Made by a program: the position numbers and the translations under genes. From Candidatus Nomurabacteria bacterium RIFCSPLOWO2_12_FULL_40_42 (GTDB lineage Bacteria; Patescibacteriota; Minisyncoccia; Phycocordibacterales; UBA9973): 47,578 nt of DNA. Where the stretch lies: contig MFVS01000006.1 in NCBI GenBank assembly GCA_001786195.1, positions 1-47,578 of the forward strand, read 5' to 3'. Shown one piece after another: positions 31,384 to 39,742 of this stretch (positions are counted from its first letter, which is position 1; each line of letters begins with the position of its first letter). The notes beneath the pieces were generated by a model. That model saw only the letters and a list, made by a program, of their open reading frames with translations, had not been told where the DNA came from and did no database searches.

Positions 31384-32310
31384 ATGGCAGGCACAAAAGA
31401 AATTAAAAGACGAATAAAGAGCGTCAAGAACACCAAGAAGATCACCAAGGCTATGGAGCTGGTGGCGGCTTCGAAAATGAAGCGGGCGGTGGCTTCGACT
31501 TTAGCTTCGCGGCTTTATGCAGAATATTCTTGGGAAATTTTGACTTCAATTGCGCGAAGTCTAGATGGCGTGGAAGAATTAAATCACCCGCTTTTTAATG
31601 AACGTGAAAAAAACACTGGTAAAATTTTGCTTATTTTGATCACTTCGAATAGAGGCCTGTGCGGCGCTTATAATGCGCAGGTTATCAAACAAGCCATTTT
31701 ATTGTTAAAAAAACAACCCGCCTCGGCGGCGGGTAAAAATCTAAATATCGAGGTCATAACCATTGGCCGAAAAGGCGACGTGGCCATGCACCGGTTGGGG
31801 GTAAACGTCGTCGCTTCTTTTACCGAATTAAGTGATCATATTTCTTTATCCGAAATTATTCCAATTTCAAAATTGGCTATCGATGAATACAGCGCGCTTA
31901 AATATGATAAAGTGCTAGTGGCTTATACAGACTTTATTTCTGCTCTGACGCAAAGAGCCAACATCAAGCAAATTATTCCAGTTACTAAGGCGGATTTGAA
32001 AGAATTAATAGAAGAAAAAAGTGCAGAAGTCAGACTTCAGCAGAACCAGAAAATTAATTATTTAATCGAAGGAGATATGAACACACTCATTCTTTCACTC
32101 GCCGAAAAAATAACCCGAATGCAAATATATCAGATGCTGCTTGAATCCAATGCTTCCGAACAGTCGAGCCGAATGGTGGCCATGAAAAATGCCAGTGATG
32201 CCTCGGGAGAGATGATTGATGATTTGACTTTAGTGTTCAACAAAGCCAGGCAGTCGAATATTACCAGAGAGATATCAGAAATAAGCGCGGGAATGGCGAG
32301 CGTGAGTTAA
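31384..32310 (+). CDS. atpG: F1F0 ATP synthase subunit gamma
   Basis: 308-aa central-stalk subunit. N-terminal helix with RRIKSVKNTKKITKAMELVAASKMKRA, Rossmann-like middle with ILLILITSNRGLCGAYN, and C-terminal helix with SEQSSRMVAMKNASDASGEMIDDLTLVFNKARQSNITREISEI. A short in-frame palindrome (31717-31733) encodes QPASAAG in the middle domain. It is separated from atpA by the BRO-N and hicBA genes. Confidence 0.96.
   Translation: MAGTKEIKRRIKSVKNTKKITKAMELVAASKMKRAVASTLASRLYAEYSWEILTSIARSLDGVEELNHPLFNEREKNTGKILLILITSNRGLCGAYNAQVIKQAILLLKKQPASAAGKNLNIEVITIGRKGDVAMHRLGVNVVASFTELSDHISLSEIIPISKLAIDEYSALKYDKVLVAYTDFISALTQRANIKQIIPVTKADLKELIEEKSAEVRLQQNQKINYLIEGDMNTLILSLAEKITRMQIYQMLLESNASEQSSRMVAMKNASDASGEMIDDLTLVFNKARQSNITREISEISAGMASVS
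31717..31733 (+). repeat. in-frame palindrome CCCGCC-tcg-GCGGcGGG in atpG
   Basis: Encodes P-A-S-A-A-G between the LLLKKQ helix and the NIEVITIG strand. Same family as 2778-2794. Confidence 0.7.
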
Positions 32311-32318
32311 ATAATATA

Positions 32319-33785
<1,467 letters not shown>

Positions 33786-33788
33786 ATT

Positions 33789-34232
33789 ATGTCGAAACAA
33801 TTAAAACTGAAAATAGTCACTCCGGAACGTCTCATTTTGGAAGAAATGGTGGATCAGGTTACCTTGCCGACCACGGAAGGTGAGATTACTATTTTGCCGG
33901 ATCATATTCCTTTGATCGCCGGACTCAAATCTGGAGACGTGGTTGCGATTTCGGCAGGCGAACATATACCGATAGCAGTGGTTGGTGGATTTGTGGAAGT
34001 AAAAAAGGGGGAGAAAGTTACCGAAGTCGCCGTCTTGGCTGATTTTGCCGAGCATGTGGCCGAAATTTCTGATGAAAAAATTACGCAAGCCAAAGCTCGC
34101 GCTGAAGATCTAAAGAATAAGATGCAGGATAAAGACCATGTTGATTTTGAACATTTTGAAGCCGAACTCGAACGTTCGCTGACTCGGGTAAAAATCGCAG
34201 ATAAGTGGAGGAAGAAGAAGTATAGAAAGTAA
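33789..34232 (+). CDS. atpC: F1F0 ATP synthase subunit epsilon
   Basis: 147 aa. N-terminal beta sandwich (LKIVTPERLILEEMVDQVTLPTTEGEITILPDHIPLIAGLKSGDV, GGFVEVKKGEKVTEVAVLADFAEH) and a C-terminal helical domain of the regulatory type. Last gene of the operon, three bases after atpD. Confidence 0.95.
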   Translation: MSKQLKLKIVTPERLILEEMVDQVTLPTTEGEITILPDHIPLIAGLKSGDVVAISAGEHIPIAVVGGFVEVKKGEKVTEVAVLADFAEHVAEISDEKITQAKARAEDLKNKMQDKDHVDFEHFEAELERSLTRVKIADKWRKKKYRK

Positions 34233-34239
34233 TATATCC

Positions 34240-34268
34240 TTGACTATTTTTTAAGCTAGATATATACT
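34240..34268 (+). promoter_or_regulatory. promoter of the toxin-antitoxin pair, with AT-rich operator-like repeats downstream
   Basis: TTGACT (34240-34245), 17-bp spacer, TATACT (34263-34268); predicted +1 at 34275. The following leader up to 34304 consists of ATATTAGTATTATAA and TTAATATTATATAAT repeats, which could bind the antitoxin. Confidence 0.6.
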
Positions 34269-34304
34269 ATATATTAGTATTATAAGTTAATATTATATAA
34301 TCAT

Positions 34305-34526
34305 ATGTCTACAATATCTGTGCCATTGAACTCAAAATTAGAATCCTCATTAGATTATCTGGTAAAGTCCGGAGTTGCGGATAATAGAGCCGCAGTAATG
34401 CGAAAAGCTTTAACTCGTCTTTCTGAAGAAGAGGCTGTTTCTGCTTTACTTAAATCAGAACAAGAAATAAAAGATGGCTTAATTTTGAGAGGTGATCTGC
34501 GAGAACTAGCAAAAAAGATAAAATAA
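34305..34526 (+). CDS. ribbon-helix-helix-like antitoxin
   Basis: 73 aa. The N terminus (STISVPLNSKLESSLDYLVKSGVADNRAAVMRKALTRLSEEEA) has the beta strand and two helices of RHH DNA-binding antitoxins; the charged C-terminal region probably wraps the toxin. It is followed five bases later by a RelE/ParE-like toxin gene. Autorepression through the AT-rich repeats upstream is likely but not shown. Confidence 0.75.
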   Translation: MSTISVPLNSKLESSLDYLVKSGVADNRAAVMRKALTRLSEEEAVSALLKSEQEIKDGLILRGDLRELAKKIK

Positions 34527-34531
34527 TTTTT

Positions 34532-34792
34532 ATGAAAATAGCCTATACGCCAGCTTTTGTTAGACAATTCAATGCTCTTCCAAATGAATTACAAGAAGAG
34601 GTGTTGGAAAAAATCGAACTTTTTAAAAACAGAGGAAATTATAAGATGCTAAAAGTTCATAAATTACATGGTCAGTTTGCTTCACGATACGGTTTTTCTA
34701 TTGATTATAAAAATAGAATAGTTTTTGGGTATCTGGCAAAAGACGAAGTTGTTTTTATGGCTGTTGGAGATCACGATATTTATAATAGATAA
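34532..34792 (+). CDS. RelE/ParE-superfamily toxin
   Basis: 86 aa: IAYTPAFVRQFNALPNELQEEVLEKIELFKNRGNYKMLKVHKLHGQFASRYGFSIDYKNRIVFGYLAKDEVVFMAVGDHDIYNR. The order of two N-terminal helices, K-H-L-HG strand, R-Y and terminal GDHDIY is that of RelE/YafQ-like mRNA interferases. Target (mRNA or gyrase) cannot be assigned. It lies between atpC and rsmI. Confidence 0.85.
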   Translation: MKIAYTPAFVRQFNALPNELQEEVLEKIELFKNRGNYKMLKVHKLHGQFASRYGFSIDYKNRIVFGYLAKDEVVFMAVGDHDIYNR

Positions 34793-34797
34793 TTTTT

Positions 34798-35502
34798 ATG
34801 TCAAAATTTTACATTGTGGCGACGCCGATTGGGAATATGGGGGATATAACGCTCCGAGCAATTGAGACGCTTAAAAGCGTGGATTTGATATTATGCGAGG
34901 ATACTAGAGAAACTAAGAAAATTTTAGATAAATATGGTATCAATAAGCCTACGATGAGCTACCCATCCGACGATATAGTCGGAAAAAACTCTAGACAGAG
35001 TAATAAATTTGCTAAAATTTTTGAATTATTAGAAGAGGGGAAAAATTTGGCTTTGGTTTCGGATGCTGGTACGCCGGGAATTTCTGACCCGGGAGCTATG
35101 TTGGTTTCTAAGATTAAAACCAATCTACGCCATGGCGTAGATGTTATTCCCATACCGGGACCGACGGCACTTATTACCGCTTTATCTGCATCAGGGTTAC
35201 CAATTCACGAATTCACTTTTCTGGGTTTTTTGCCGCACAAAAAGGGTAGAAAGACTTTATTTAAAGAAATTTCTGAATCAAAAAGGACTGTAGTTTTTTA
35301 CGAATCCCCGCATCGAATTTTGAAAACTTTAGAATCGCTTGTTAAATTTTGTCCCAAAGAGAATCAGAAAAAAGTTTGCGTCGCCCGAGAGCTGACAAAA
35401 ATTTATGAAGAATTCAAGATTGGCAATCCGGCGGAAATTTTAGAATATCTGAATAAAAATCCGGAAAAACAAAGAGGGGAATTTACGGTAATCGTGGCAT
35501 AG
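34798..35502 (+). CDS. rsmI: 16S rRNA (cytidine(1402)-2'-O)-methyltransferase
   Basis: 234-aa SAM-dependent methyltransferase of the tetrapyrrole-methylase fold. FYIVATPIGNMGDITLRAIETL, LCEDTRETKKIL, ALVSDAGTPGISDPG, IPIPGPTALITALSASGLP and FVFYESPHRILKTL are intact; the family's C-terminal extension is absent. A perfect 20-bp palindrome (35123-35142) encodes NLRHGVD just before the conserved VIPIPGP, adding about three residues. Confidence 0.93.
   Translation: MSKFYIVATPIGNMGDITLRAIETLKSVDLILCEDTRETKKILDKYGINKPTMSYPSDDIVGKNSRQSNKFAKIFELLEEGKNLALVSDAGTPGISDPGAMLVSKIKTNLRHGVDVIPIPGPTALITALSASGLPIHEFTFLGFLPHKKGRKTLFKEISESKRTVVFYESPHRILKTLESLVKFCPKENQKKVCVARELTKIYEEFKIGNPAEILEYLNKNPEKQRGEFTVIVA
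35123..35142 (+). repeat. perfect 20-bp palindrome inside rsmI
   Basis: ATCTACGCCATGGCGTAGAT is its own reverse complement. It lies in a surface-loop position of the protein, in frame. Confidence 0.85.
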
Positions 35503-35508
35503 AAATTA

Positions 35509-35601
35509 AGGGGGCATGACGGATCCTTCCGTATGCCCCCTAACTCAATCCCAAGTTTCCTTGGGATTGAGTTCGAACTTGATTCCTTTGGAATCGAGTT
35601 C
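35509..35601. terminator. three consecutive strong hairpins between rsmI and the small acidic gene
   Basis: Hairpin 1, AGGGGGCAT-g-ACGGA / TCCGT-ATGCCCCCT (35509-35541), is the likely bidirectional terminator. Hairpin 2, AACTCAATCCCAAG-tttc-CTTGGGATTGAGTT (35542-35573), is a perfect 14-bp stem containing the stop of the small gene. Hairpin 3, GAACTTGATTCC-ttt-GGAATCGAGTTC (35575-35601), lies within its coding end. Confidence 0.75.
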
Positions 35602-35745
35602 TATCTGGTTTGGGGAGTGTCCCAAACCTTTAATTTGTCCGAAAAGTTCCCCCTTTCCGTACTTCTCCTCGGCCTCTTCCAGAGTAAAATTCTCTGTTTC
35701 CTCGAGTGTTACTGAACCAGTCGACGTTATATAGATATATTTCAT
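35545..35745 (-). CDS. 66-aa acidic small protein
   Basis: Not recognised. It starts MKYIYITSTGSVTLEETENF and is Glu-rich in the middle (LEEAEEKYGKGELFGQ); the last ~18 codons are written by two perfect or near-perfect palindromes. A TTGCAA-N17-TAGATT promoter candidate lies upstream on the minus strand with a GAAAGG motif in a leader of about 27 nt, one of few leadered genes here. The coding call rests on length, composition and promoter. Confidence 0.5.
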   Translation of the reverse strand: MKYIYITSTGSVTLEETENFTLEEAEEKYGKGELFGQIKGLGHSPNQIELDSKGIKFELNPKETWD

Positions 35746-35801
35746 GTTGTTTGTTGTGCCTTTCGTTTCAAAATCTAAACCATAACCAGAAAAATTGCAA
35801 G

Positions 35802-36125
35802 CTATCTTAGTTTGTGTTTAAGGCAGGTGATAATAGACCATTCAAAATTTCCTTTTTCGGCCAAATATTTCATCCGATCAAGGGCCCAGATAGTGTTGTC
35901 TAGATTTTTCTCGCAAGCCTCGTAAAGTCTCTTTGCCTCGGAAGCCAGCTTGGCATAACTTCTTTCTTTCTTTTTATAAAAACGCTTCGGCTTGTTGTCC
36001 CAGCCTTTCATTTCGTAATACACATTGACTATTTCATGCACAGGACTCACGGCGTGCTTATGCTTCTTTACATTTTCGAAGTAGCCCTCAAAAGGATTTT
36101 TTAACTTATTCTCTTGGTCATCCAT
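35802..36125 (-). CDS. 107-aa charged alpha-helical protein of unknown function
   Basis: Not recognised. Mostly helical and basic: NPFEGYFENVKKHKHAVSPVHEIVNVYYEMKGWDNKPK, then RSYAKLASEAKRLYEACEKNLDNTIWALDRMKYLAEKG. No membrane span and no catalytic motif. TGC-TAAAAT on the minus strand lies exactly six bases from the ATG, a leaderless arrangement that supports a real gene. It is divergent from mreB. Confidence 0.65.
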   Translation of the reverse strand: MDDQENKLKNPFEGYFENVKKHKHAVSPVHEIVNVYYEMKGWDNKPKRFYKKKERSYAKLASEAKRLYEACEKNLDNTIWALDRMKYLAEKGNFEWSIITCLKHKLR

Positions 36126-36131
36126 ACTTCT

Positions 36132-36140
36132 ATTTTAGCA
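36132..36140 (-). promoter_or_regulatory. extended -10, exactly leaderless, divergent from mreB
   Basis: Minus-strand TGC-TAAAAT, six bases, then ATG at 36125. Confidence 0.5.
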
Positions 36141-36146
36141 TAAATA

Positions 36147-36155
36147 TGCTATATT
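36147..36155 (+). promoter_or_regulatory. extended -10 promoter of leader C and mreB
   Basis: TGC-TATATT (TATATT at 36150-36155); predicted +1 at 36162, which is the G of the leader-peptide GTG. Confidence 0.5.
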
Positions 36156-36161
36156 CTTTTT

Positions 36162-36191
36162 GTGGGTCCCGTACGAAATCTTGCTAACTAA
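36162..36191 (+). CDS. leader peptide C (uORF) before mreB, GTG start, exactly leaderless
   Basis: GTG GGT CCC GTA CGA AAT CTT GCT AAC TAA: nine codons reading (M)GPVRNLAN. It starts at the predicted +1, and codons 3-6 form the 5' arm of leader element C. Compare MNPVRS (A) and MNSVRS (D). Confidence 0.4.
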   Translation: MGPVRNLAN

Positions 36192-36245
36192 GTCTCGTAT
36201 AAAGGGATGGTCAATTTATTAGTTTAATGAAATTTCGTACGAGAT
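36166..36245 (+). promoter_or_regulatory. start-codon-sequestering leader element, copy C (mreB)
   Basis: GTCCCGTACGAAAT (36166-36179) pairs with ATTTCGTACGAGAT (36232-36245) with one C/A mismatch and one G-U, covering the AU of the mreB ATG. The base that breaks the outer helix makes the 3' arm perfectly complementary to an internal CTCGTA (36194-36199 with TACGAG 36238-36243), giving an alternative fold. TAACTAAGTCT (36185-36195) is shared with copy D. Confidence 0.7.
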
Positions 36246-37257
36246 GGGAATTTTTACCAAAAAATTAGGCATTGATTTGGGGACGGCCAATACTTTGGTT
36301 TTTGTGCCCGGTAAGGGAATAATTTTAAACGAGCCTTCCGTGGTCGCCGTTTCCGAGCAGGACAACAAGATTTTGGCGATTGGTTTCGAAGCCAAAGACA
36401 TGATCGGCAAAACGCCGGAATCTATCATTACTTACTTGCCGATGAAGGACGGCGTGATTGCGGACTATCGGGTGACGGAGGCAATGCTGCGGTATTTCAT
36501 AAATAAAGCCATGGGGAAGTTTAATTTTTTCAAGCCGGATGTGATGGTCTCCGTGCCGGCGGGAGTCACCAGTACCGAGCGTCGTGCTGTCATCGAGGCC
36601 ACGATCCGCGCCGGAGCCAAGAATGCCTATGTGGTCAAAGAGCCCATCTTGGCGGCGATCGGCGCTGGAATACCTATTTACGAATCCAGGGGGCACATGG
36701 TGGTGGATATCGGCGGCGGGACAACAGATGTCGCGGTGATATCGCTTGGTGGCATTGTGTCTTCAACTTCGGTCAAATGCGCGGGAAATAAAATTGATCA
36801 AGCGATTGCGGACTATATCAAAAAAACTTTCAATCTGGCGATCGGCGATCGGACAGCCGAAGAAGTAAAAATAAAAATCGGCGCGGCGGTGCTTTTAGAA
36901 GAAGAGCTCACAGTCACTATCAAGGGCCGGGATTTTATTCAAGGCTTGCCTCGTTCAGCGAGAGTGGGGACGAACGAAATTGTCAAAGCCGTAGACGGAG
37001 AATTGAAACAAATAATCAAAGCCATCAAGGACGTCTTGCAAGAAACTCCACCGGAACTCGCTTCCGACATTATTGATCAAGGTATAATTATGACCGGGGG
37101 GTCATCGCAGTTGCGCAATTTTACGGATTTGGTTTATCGCAAGACCGGGGTGAAGGCCACCTTGGCCGAAGATCCACTTTTTTGCGTGGCCAAAGGCACT
37201 GGCATAGCCCTGGAGCATTTGGATGTGTATAAAAAGACAGTTTTAAGTAAGAAGTAA
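36244..37257 (+). CDS. mreB: rod-shape-determining protein MreB
   Basis: 337-aa actin homologue that organises the cell-wall synthesis machinery. Phosphate 1 LGIDLGTANTLVF, VPAGVTSTERRAVIEA, phosphate 2 MVVDIGGGTTDVAVISLGG, adenosine loop IIMTGGSSQLRNF, and C-terminal PLFCVAKGTGIALE. Fits the murB, ddl and alr genes in the same window. Translation is probably controlled by leader C. Confidence 0.96.
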   Translation: MGIFTKKLGIDLGTANTLVFVPGKGIILNEPSVVAVSEQDNKILAIGFEAKDMIGKTPESIITYLPMKDGVIADYRVTEAMLRYFINKAMGKFNFFKPDVMVSVPAGVTSTERRAVIEATIRAGAKNAYVVKEPILAAIGAGIPIYESRGHMVVDIGGGTTDVAVISLGGIVSSTSVKCAGNKIDQAIADYIKKTFNLAIGDRTAEEVKIKIGAAVLLEEELTVTIKGRDFIQGLPRSARVGTNEIVKAVDGELKQIIKAIKDVLQETPPELASDIIDQGIIMTGGSSQLRNFTDLVYRKTGVKATLAEDPLFCVAKGTGIALEHLDVYKKTVLSKK

Positions 37258-37260
37258 AAT

Positions 37261-37310
37261 TAGGTGCTAGGGACTAGTTGCTAGTGACTAGAACCTAGAA
37301 CCTAGAAACT
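37261..37310 (+). repeat. CTAG/ACCTAG repeat tract before holB
   Basis: GGTGCTAG, GGACTAG, TTGCTAG, TGACTAG, AACCTAG and AACCTAG follow one another and end at the holB ATG. Confidence 0.75.
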
Positions 37311-38039
37311 ATGAACCTAATCAATCGACATTTAGACAAAAATAATTTGCATCATGCGTATCTGATCGAAGGGGCGCGAGAAGAAATTGTGCCAGAAGTT
37401 TTTGATTTTATAAAAAGTTTAGGCATCGAGACTGCCGGCAATGCCGATGTTTCGCATATTTCGCTCGACTCTTTTAAAATTGAAGATGCGCGCAATTTAA
37501 AATCATATGCCACCGAAAAAAGTTTCTCCAACCAGAAAAATGGCAAAAAAATATTTATAATTTCGGCCAACAGTTTTTTATTGGAGGCACAAAACACCAT
37601 GCTTAAAATGTTTGAAGAGCCGATCGAAAATACGCATTTTTTTATTATCGTCCCGGATGTTAATTCTCTTTTAAAAACTCTGGTTTCTAGGTTTTACTTG
37701 ATTTCCACTAGGCAAGACCTAGAGGAAGAAGGGAAGGATGCCGAAAAATTTATAAGTCTGCCTTTGCAGAAAAGAATCGATTTTATCAAAGAATTATTGG
37801 CCGAATCAGAAGAAGACGAAGAAGGGAATGAAATTGTTGCTTTAGATTCTGCTCGCTCAAGAGCTTTAAAATTCTTAAATGCTTTAGAATTCACTTTGCA
37901 TCAAAAGCTAGTGTCAAAGAGACACTTTGACATCGGTTTTTTCGAGCATTTGTTTAAGATCCGAGAATTTCTCCGCATGCCCGGAAGTTCCGCCAAGACT
38001 TTGATGGAATCAGTGGCATTAGTTATACCCAATTTATGA
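37311..38039 (+). CDS. DNA polymerase III delta-prime-like clamp-loader subunit
   Basis: 242 aa. The AAA+ N domain lacks a Walker A, as delta-prime subunits do: LHHAYLIEGAREEIVPEVF, ISLDSFKIEDARNLKSYATEKSFSNQKNGKKIFIISANSFLLEAQNTMLKMFEEPIENTHFFIIVPDVNSLLKTLVSRFY, the last being the SRC-like sensor (S-R-F here). Shorter than E. coli HolB (334 aa), with a reduced C-terminal collar. Confidence 0.85.
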   Translation: MNLINRHLDKNNLHHAYLIEGAREEIVPEVFDFIKSLGIETAGNADVSHISLDSFKIEDARNLKSYATEKSFSNQKNGKKIFIISANSFLLEAQNTMLKMFEEPIENTHFFIIVPDVNSLLKTLVSRFYLISTRQDLEEEGKDAEKFISLPLQKRIDFIKELLAESEEDEEGNEIVALDSARSRALKFLNALEFTLHQKLVSKRHFDIGFFEHLFKIREFLRMPGSSAKTLMESVALVIPNL

Positions 38040-38045
38040 TATAAT
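38037..38045 (+). promoter_or_regulatory. extended -10 of frr, exactly leaderless
   Basis: TGA-TATAAT (TATAAT at 38040-38045), six bases, ATG at 38052 = predicted +1. It overlaps the stop of the delta-prime gene. Confidence 0.65.
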
Positions 38046-38051
38046 AGCGGG

Positions 38052-38603
38052 ATGCAGTACAATTTTTTAAATTTTAAGACAGAGCTCAAGAAAGTAGGAG
38101 AATTTTTGGGTAAGGAATACAATCAATTAAATATCGGTCGGGCGTCGCCGATGGTTTTAGATGGTGTTTCCGTATTGTCTTATGGTTCGCATGTGCCGCT
38201 TAAGAATATAGCGAATATTTCGATTGAAGATCCGAAAACTTTGCGGGTAGCGCCTTGGGACAAAAATCAAATCAAGGATATCGAAAAGGCCATTACCAGC
38301 GCGAATTTGGGGCTTTCAGTAGCGACCGACGATGCAGGTATTCGAGTTATTTTTCCGCAACTGACGACCGAAACCAGGCAGAATCTGGTAAAAGTTTTAA
38401 AAGAAAAATTGGAAGAGACTAGGATCACGGTGCGTCGAGAGCGCGAGCGCATTTGGGAAGATGTTCAAACTAAACAAAAAGAAGGAAAACTGACGGAAGA
38501 CGAAAAATTTCGGGCCAAAGAAGAACTGCAAAAAATTATTGACGAAGCTAATAGAAACTTGGAAGCGAGTTTTGAGAAGAAGCAGCGCGAGGTGCTTGGT
38601 TAG
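38052..38603 (+). CDS. frr: ribosome recycling factor
   Basis: 183 aa. Splits post-termination 70S ribosomes with EF-G. NIGRASPMVLDGVSVLSYGSHVPLKNIANISIEDPKTLRVAPWDKNQIKDIEKAI, IRVIFPQLTTETRQNLVKVLKEKLEETRITVRRERERIWEDV: the two-domain tRNA-like fold is complete. Own leaderless promoter; 17 nt before rseP. Confidence 0.96.
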   Translation: MQYNFLNFKTELKKVGEFLGKEYNQLNIGRASPMVLDGVSVLSYGSHVPLKNIANISIEDPKTLRVAPWDKNQIKDIEKAITSANLGLSVATDDAGIRVIFPQLTTETRQNLVKVLKEKLEETRITVRRERERIWEDVQTKQKEGKLTEDEKFRAKEELQKIIDEANRNLEASFEKKQREVLG

Positions 38604-38620
38604 GTTATAAAATCAAATCT

Positions 38621-39691
38621 ATGTCAATCATTATATTTCTTATAATATTATTAGTGCTGGTTCTAGTCCACGAAGCTGGGCATTTTTTTACGGCGAAAAA
38701 GTTTGGCATTCGGGTGGATGAATTCGGCTTTGGTTTTCCGCCAAAATTGTTTGGCTTTAAAAAAGGGGAGACGGAATATAGCTTAAACCTTCTGCCAATC
38801 GGCGGTTTTGTGAAAATTTTCGGTGAAAATCCGGATGAAGAAAGTATGAATGGGCCGGATGCAAGTAGAAGTTTTGTTAATAAGCCAAAATGGCAGCAAG
38901 CGATCGTTCTCTTTGCCGGAGTGTTTATGAATTTTTTGTTAGCCTGGCTTTTGTTTTCCTTTGGGTTTATGTCTGGACTACCTGCATCTGTGAATAGTCA
39001 GTCTCAAAATTATCCTCTCACTGATGTGCATTTGGTGGTAGTTTCGGTGCGAGCAGATTCTCCAGCTTCTCTGGCCGGACTCCAATCCGGAGATAAAATA
39101 GTTTCCTTCAATGATCCGGAAGCTTTAAAATCTTTTATTGCAACACACTCCAAGGAAGAAATTAAAATAGAATATTTGCGCGGACAGGATAATAATATTC
39201 GTGTTGCCGAAATTATACCGACCATAAATGAGAGCGGCGTGCCGATGGTGGGCATTGCCATGGATCAGATCGGAACAGTCAAATTGCCTTTTTTCAGAGC
39301 TTTTTGGGAGGGATTGAAGTTGGCCCTCGGTACGGCTAAGGGCATGGTTGTGGGGCTTTACGGCCTGATTGCTAGTAGTCTGCAAGGGCAAGGTAGCTTT
39401 GATTCACTTAGCGGCCCGGTCGGGATGGTGGGGATTGTGGACGATGCTTCCAAATTCGGTTTTGTGTATCTAATGAGTTTCGCGGCGCTGATTTCGGTCA
39501 ACCTGGCAATTATCAATCTTTTACCATTCCCAGCGCTCGATGGTGGAAGGCTTTTCTTTCTCTTGATTGAAAAAATAAAAGGTTCAAGGATAAATCCGAA
39601 TGTCGCCAATATGACCAACATGATAGGGTTCGGGATTTTGATCCTGCTCATGTTGGTGGTGACTTACAATGATGTTTTGAAATTGTTTTAA
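38621..39691 (+). CDS. rseP: RseP-type site-2 intramembrane zinc metalloprotease
   Basis: 356 aa, M50. The first helix holds HEAGH (17-21), followed by FGIRVDEFGFGFPPKLFG; a PDZ domain occupies about 130-200 (VRADSPASLAGLQSGDKIVSFN); the C-terminal helix has LLPFPALDGGRLFFLL with the third metal ligand Asp. It cleaves membrane-embedded anti-sigma factors or signal remnants. Confidence 0.93.
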   Translation: MSIIIFLIILLVLVLVHEAGHFFTAKKFGIRVDEFGFGFPPKLFGFKKGETEYSLNLLPIGGFVKIFGENPDEESMNGPDASRSFVNKPKWQQAIVLFAGVFMNFLLAWLLFSFGFMSGLPASVNSQSQNYPLTDVHLVVVSVRADSPASLAGLQSGDKIVSFNDPEALKSFIATHSKEEIKIEYLRGQDNNIRVAEIIPTINESGVPMVGIAMDQIGTVKLPFFRAFWEGLKLALGTAKGMVVGLYGLIASSLQGQGSFDSLSGPVGMVGIVDDASKFGFVYLMSFAALISVNLAIINLLPFPALDGGRLFFLLIEKIKGSRINPNVANMTNMIGFGILILLMLVVTYNDVLKLF

Positions 39692-39742
39692 AGGTATTAA
39701 TCTCTATGGTCTTATTCGCGCGAATAGGTAAATATAAAAAAT

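Noticed and set aside
35516-35734. Plus-strand frames opposite the 66-aa acidic gene
   Set aside because: They are mirror readings of the palindromes and have no start signal.
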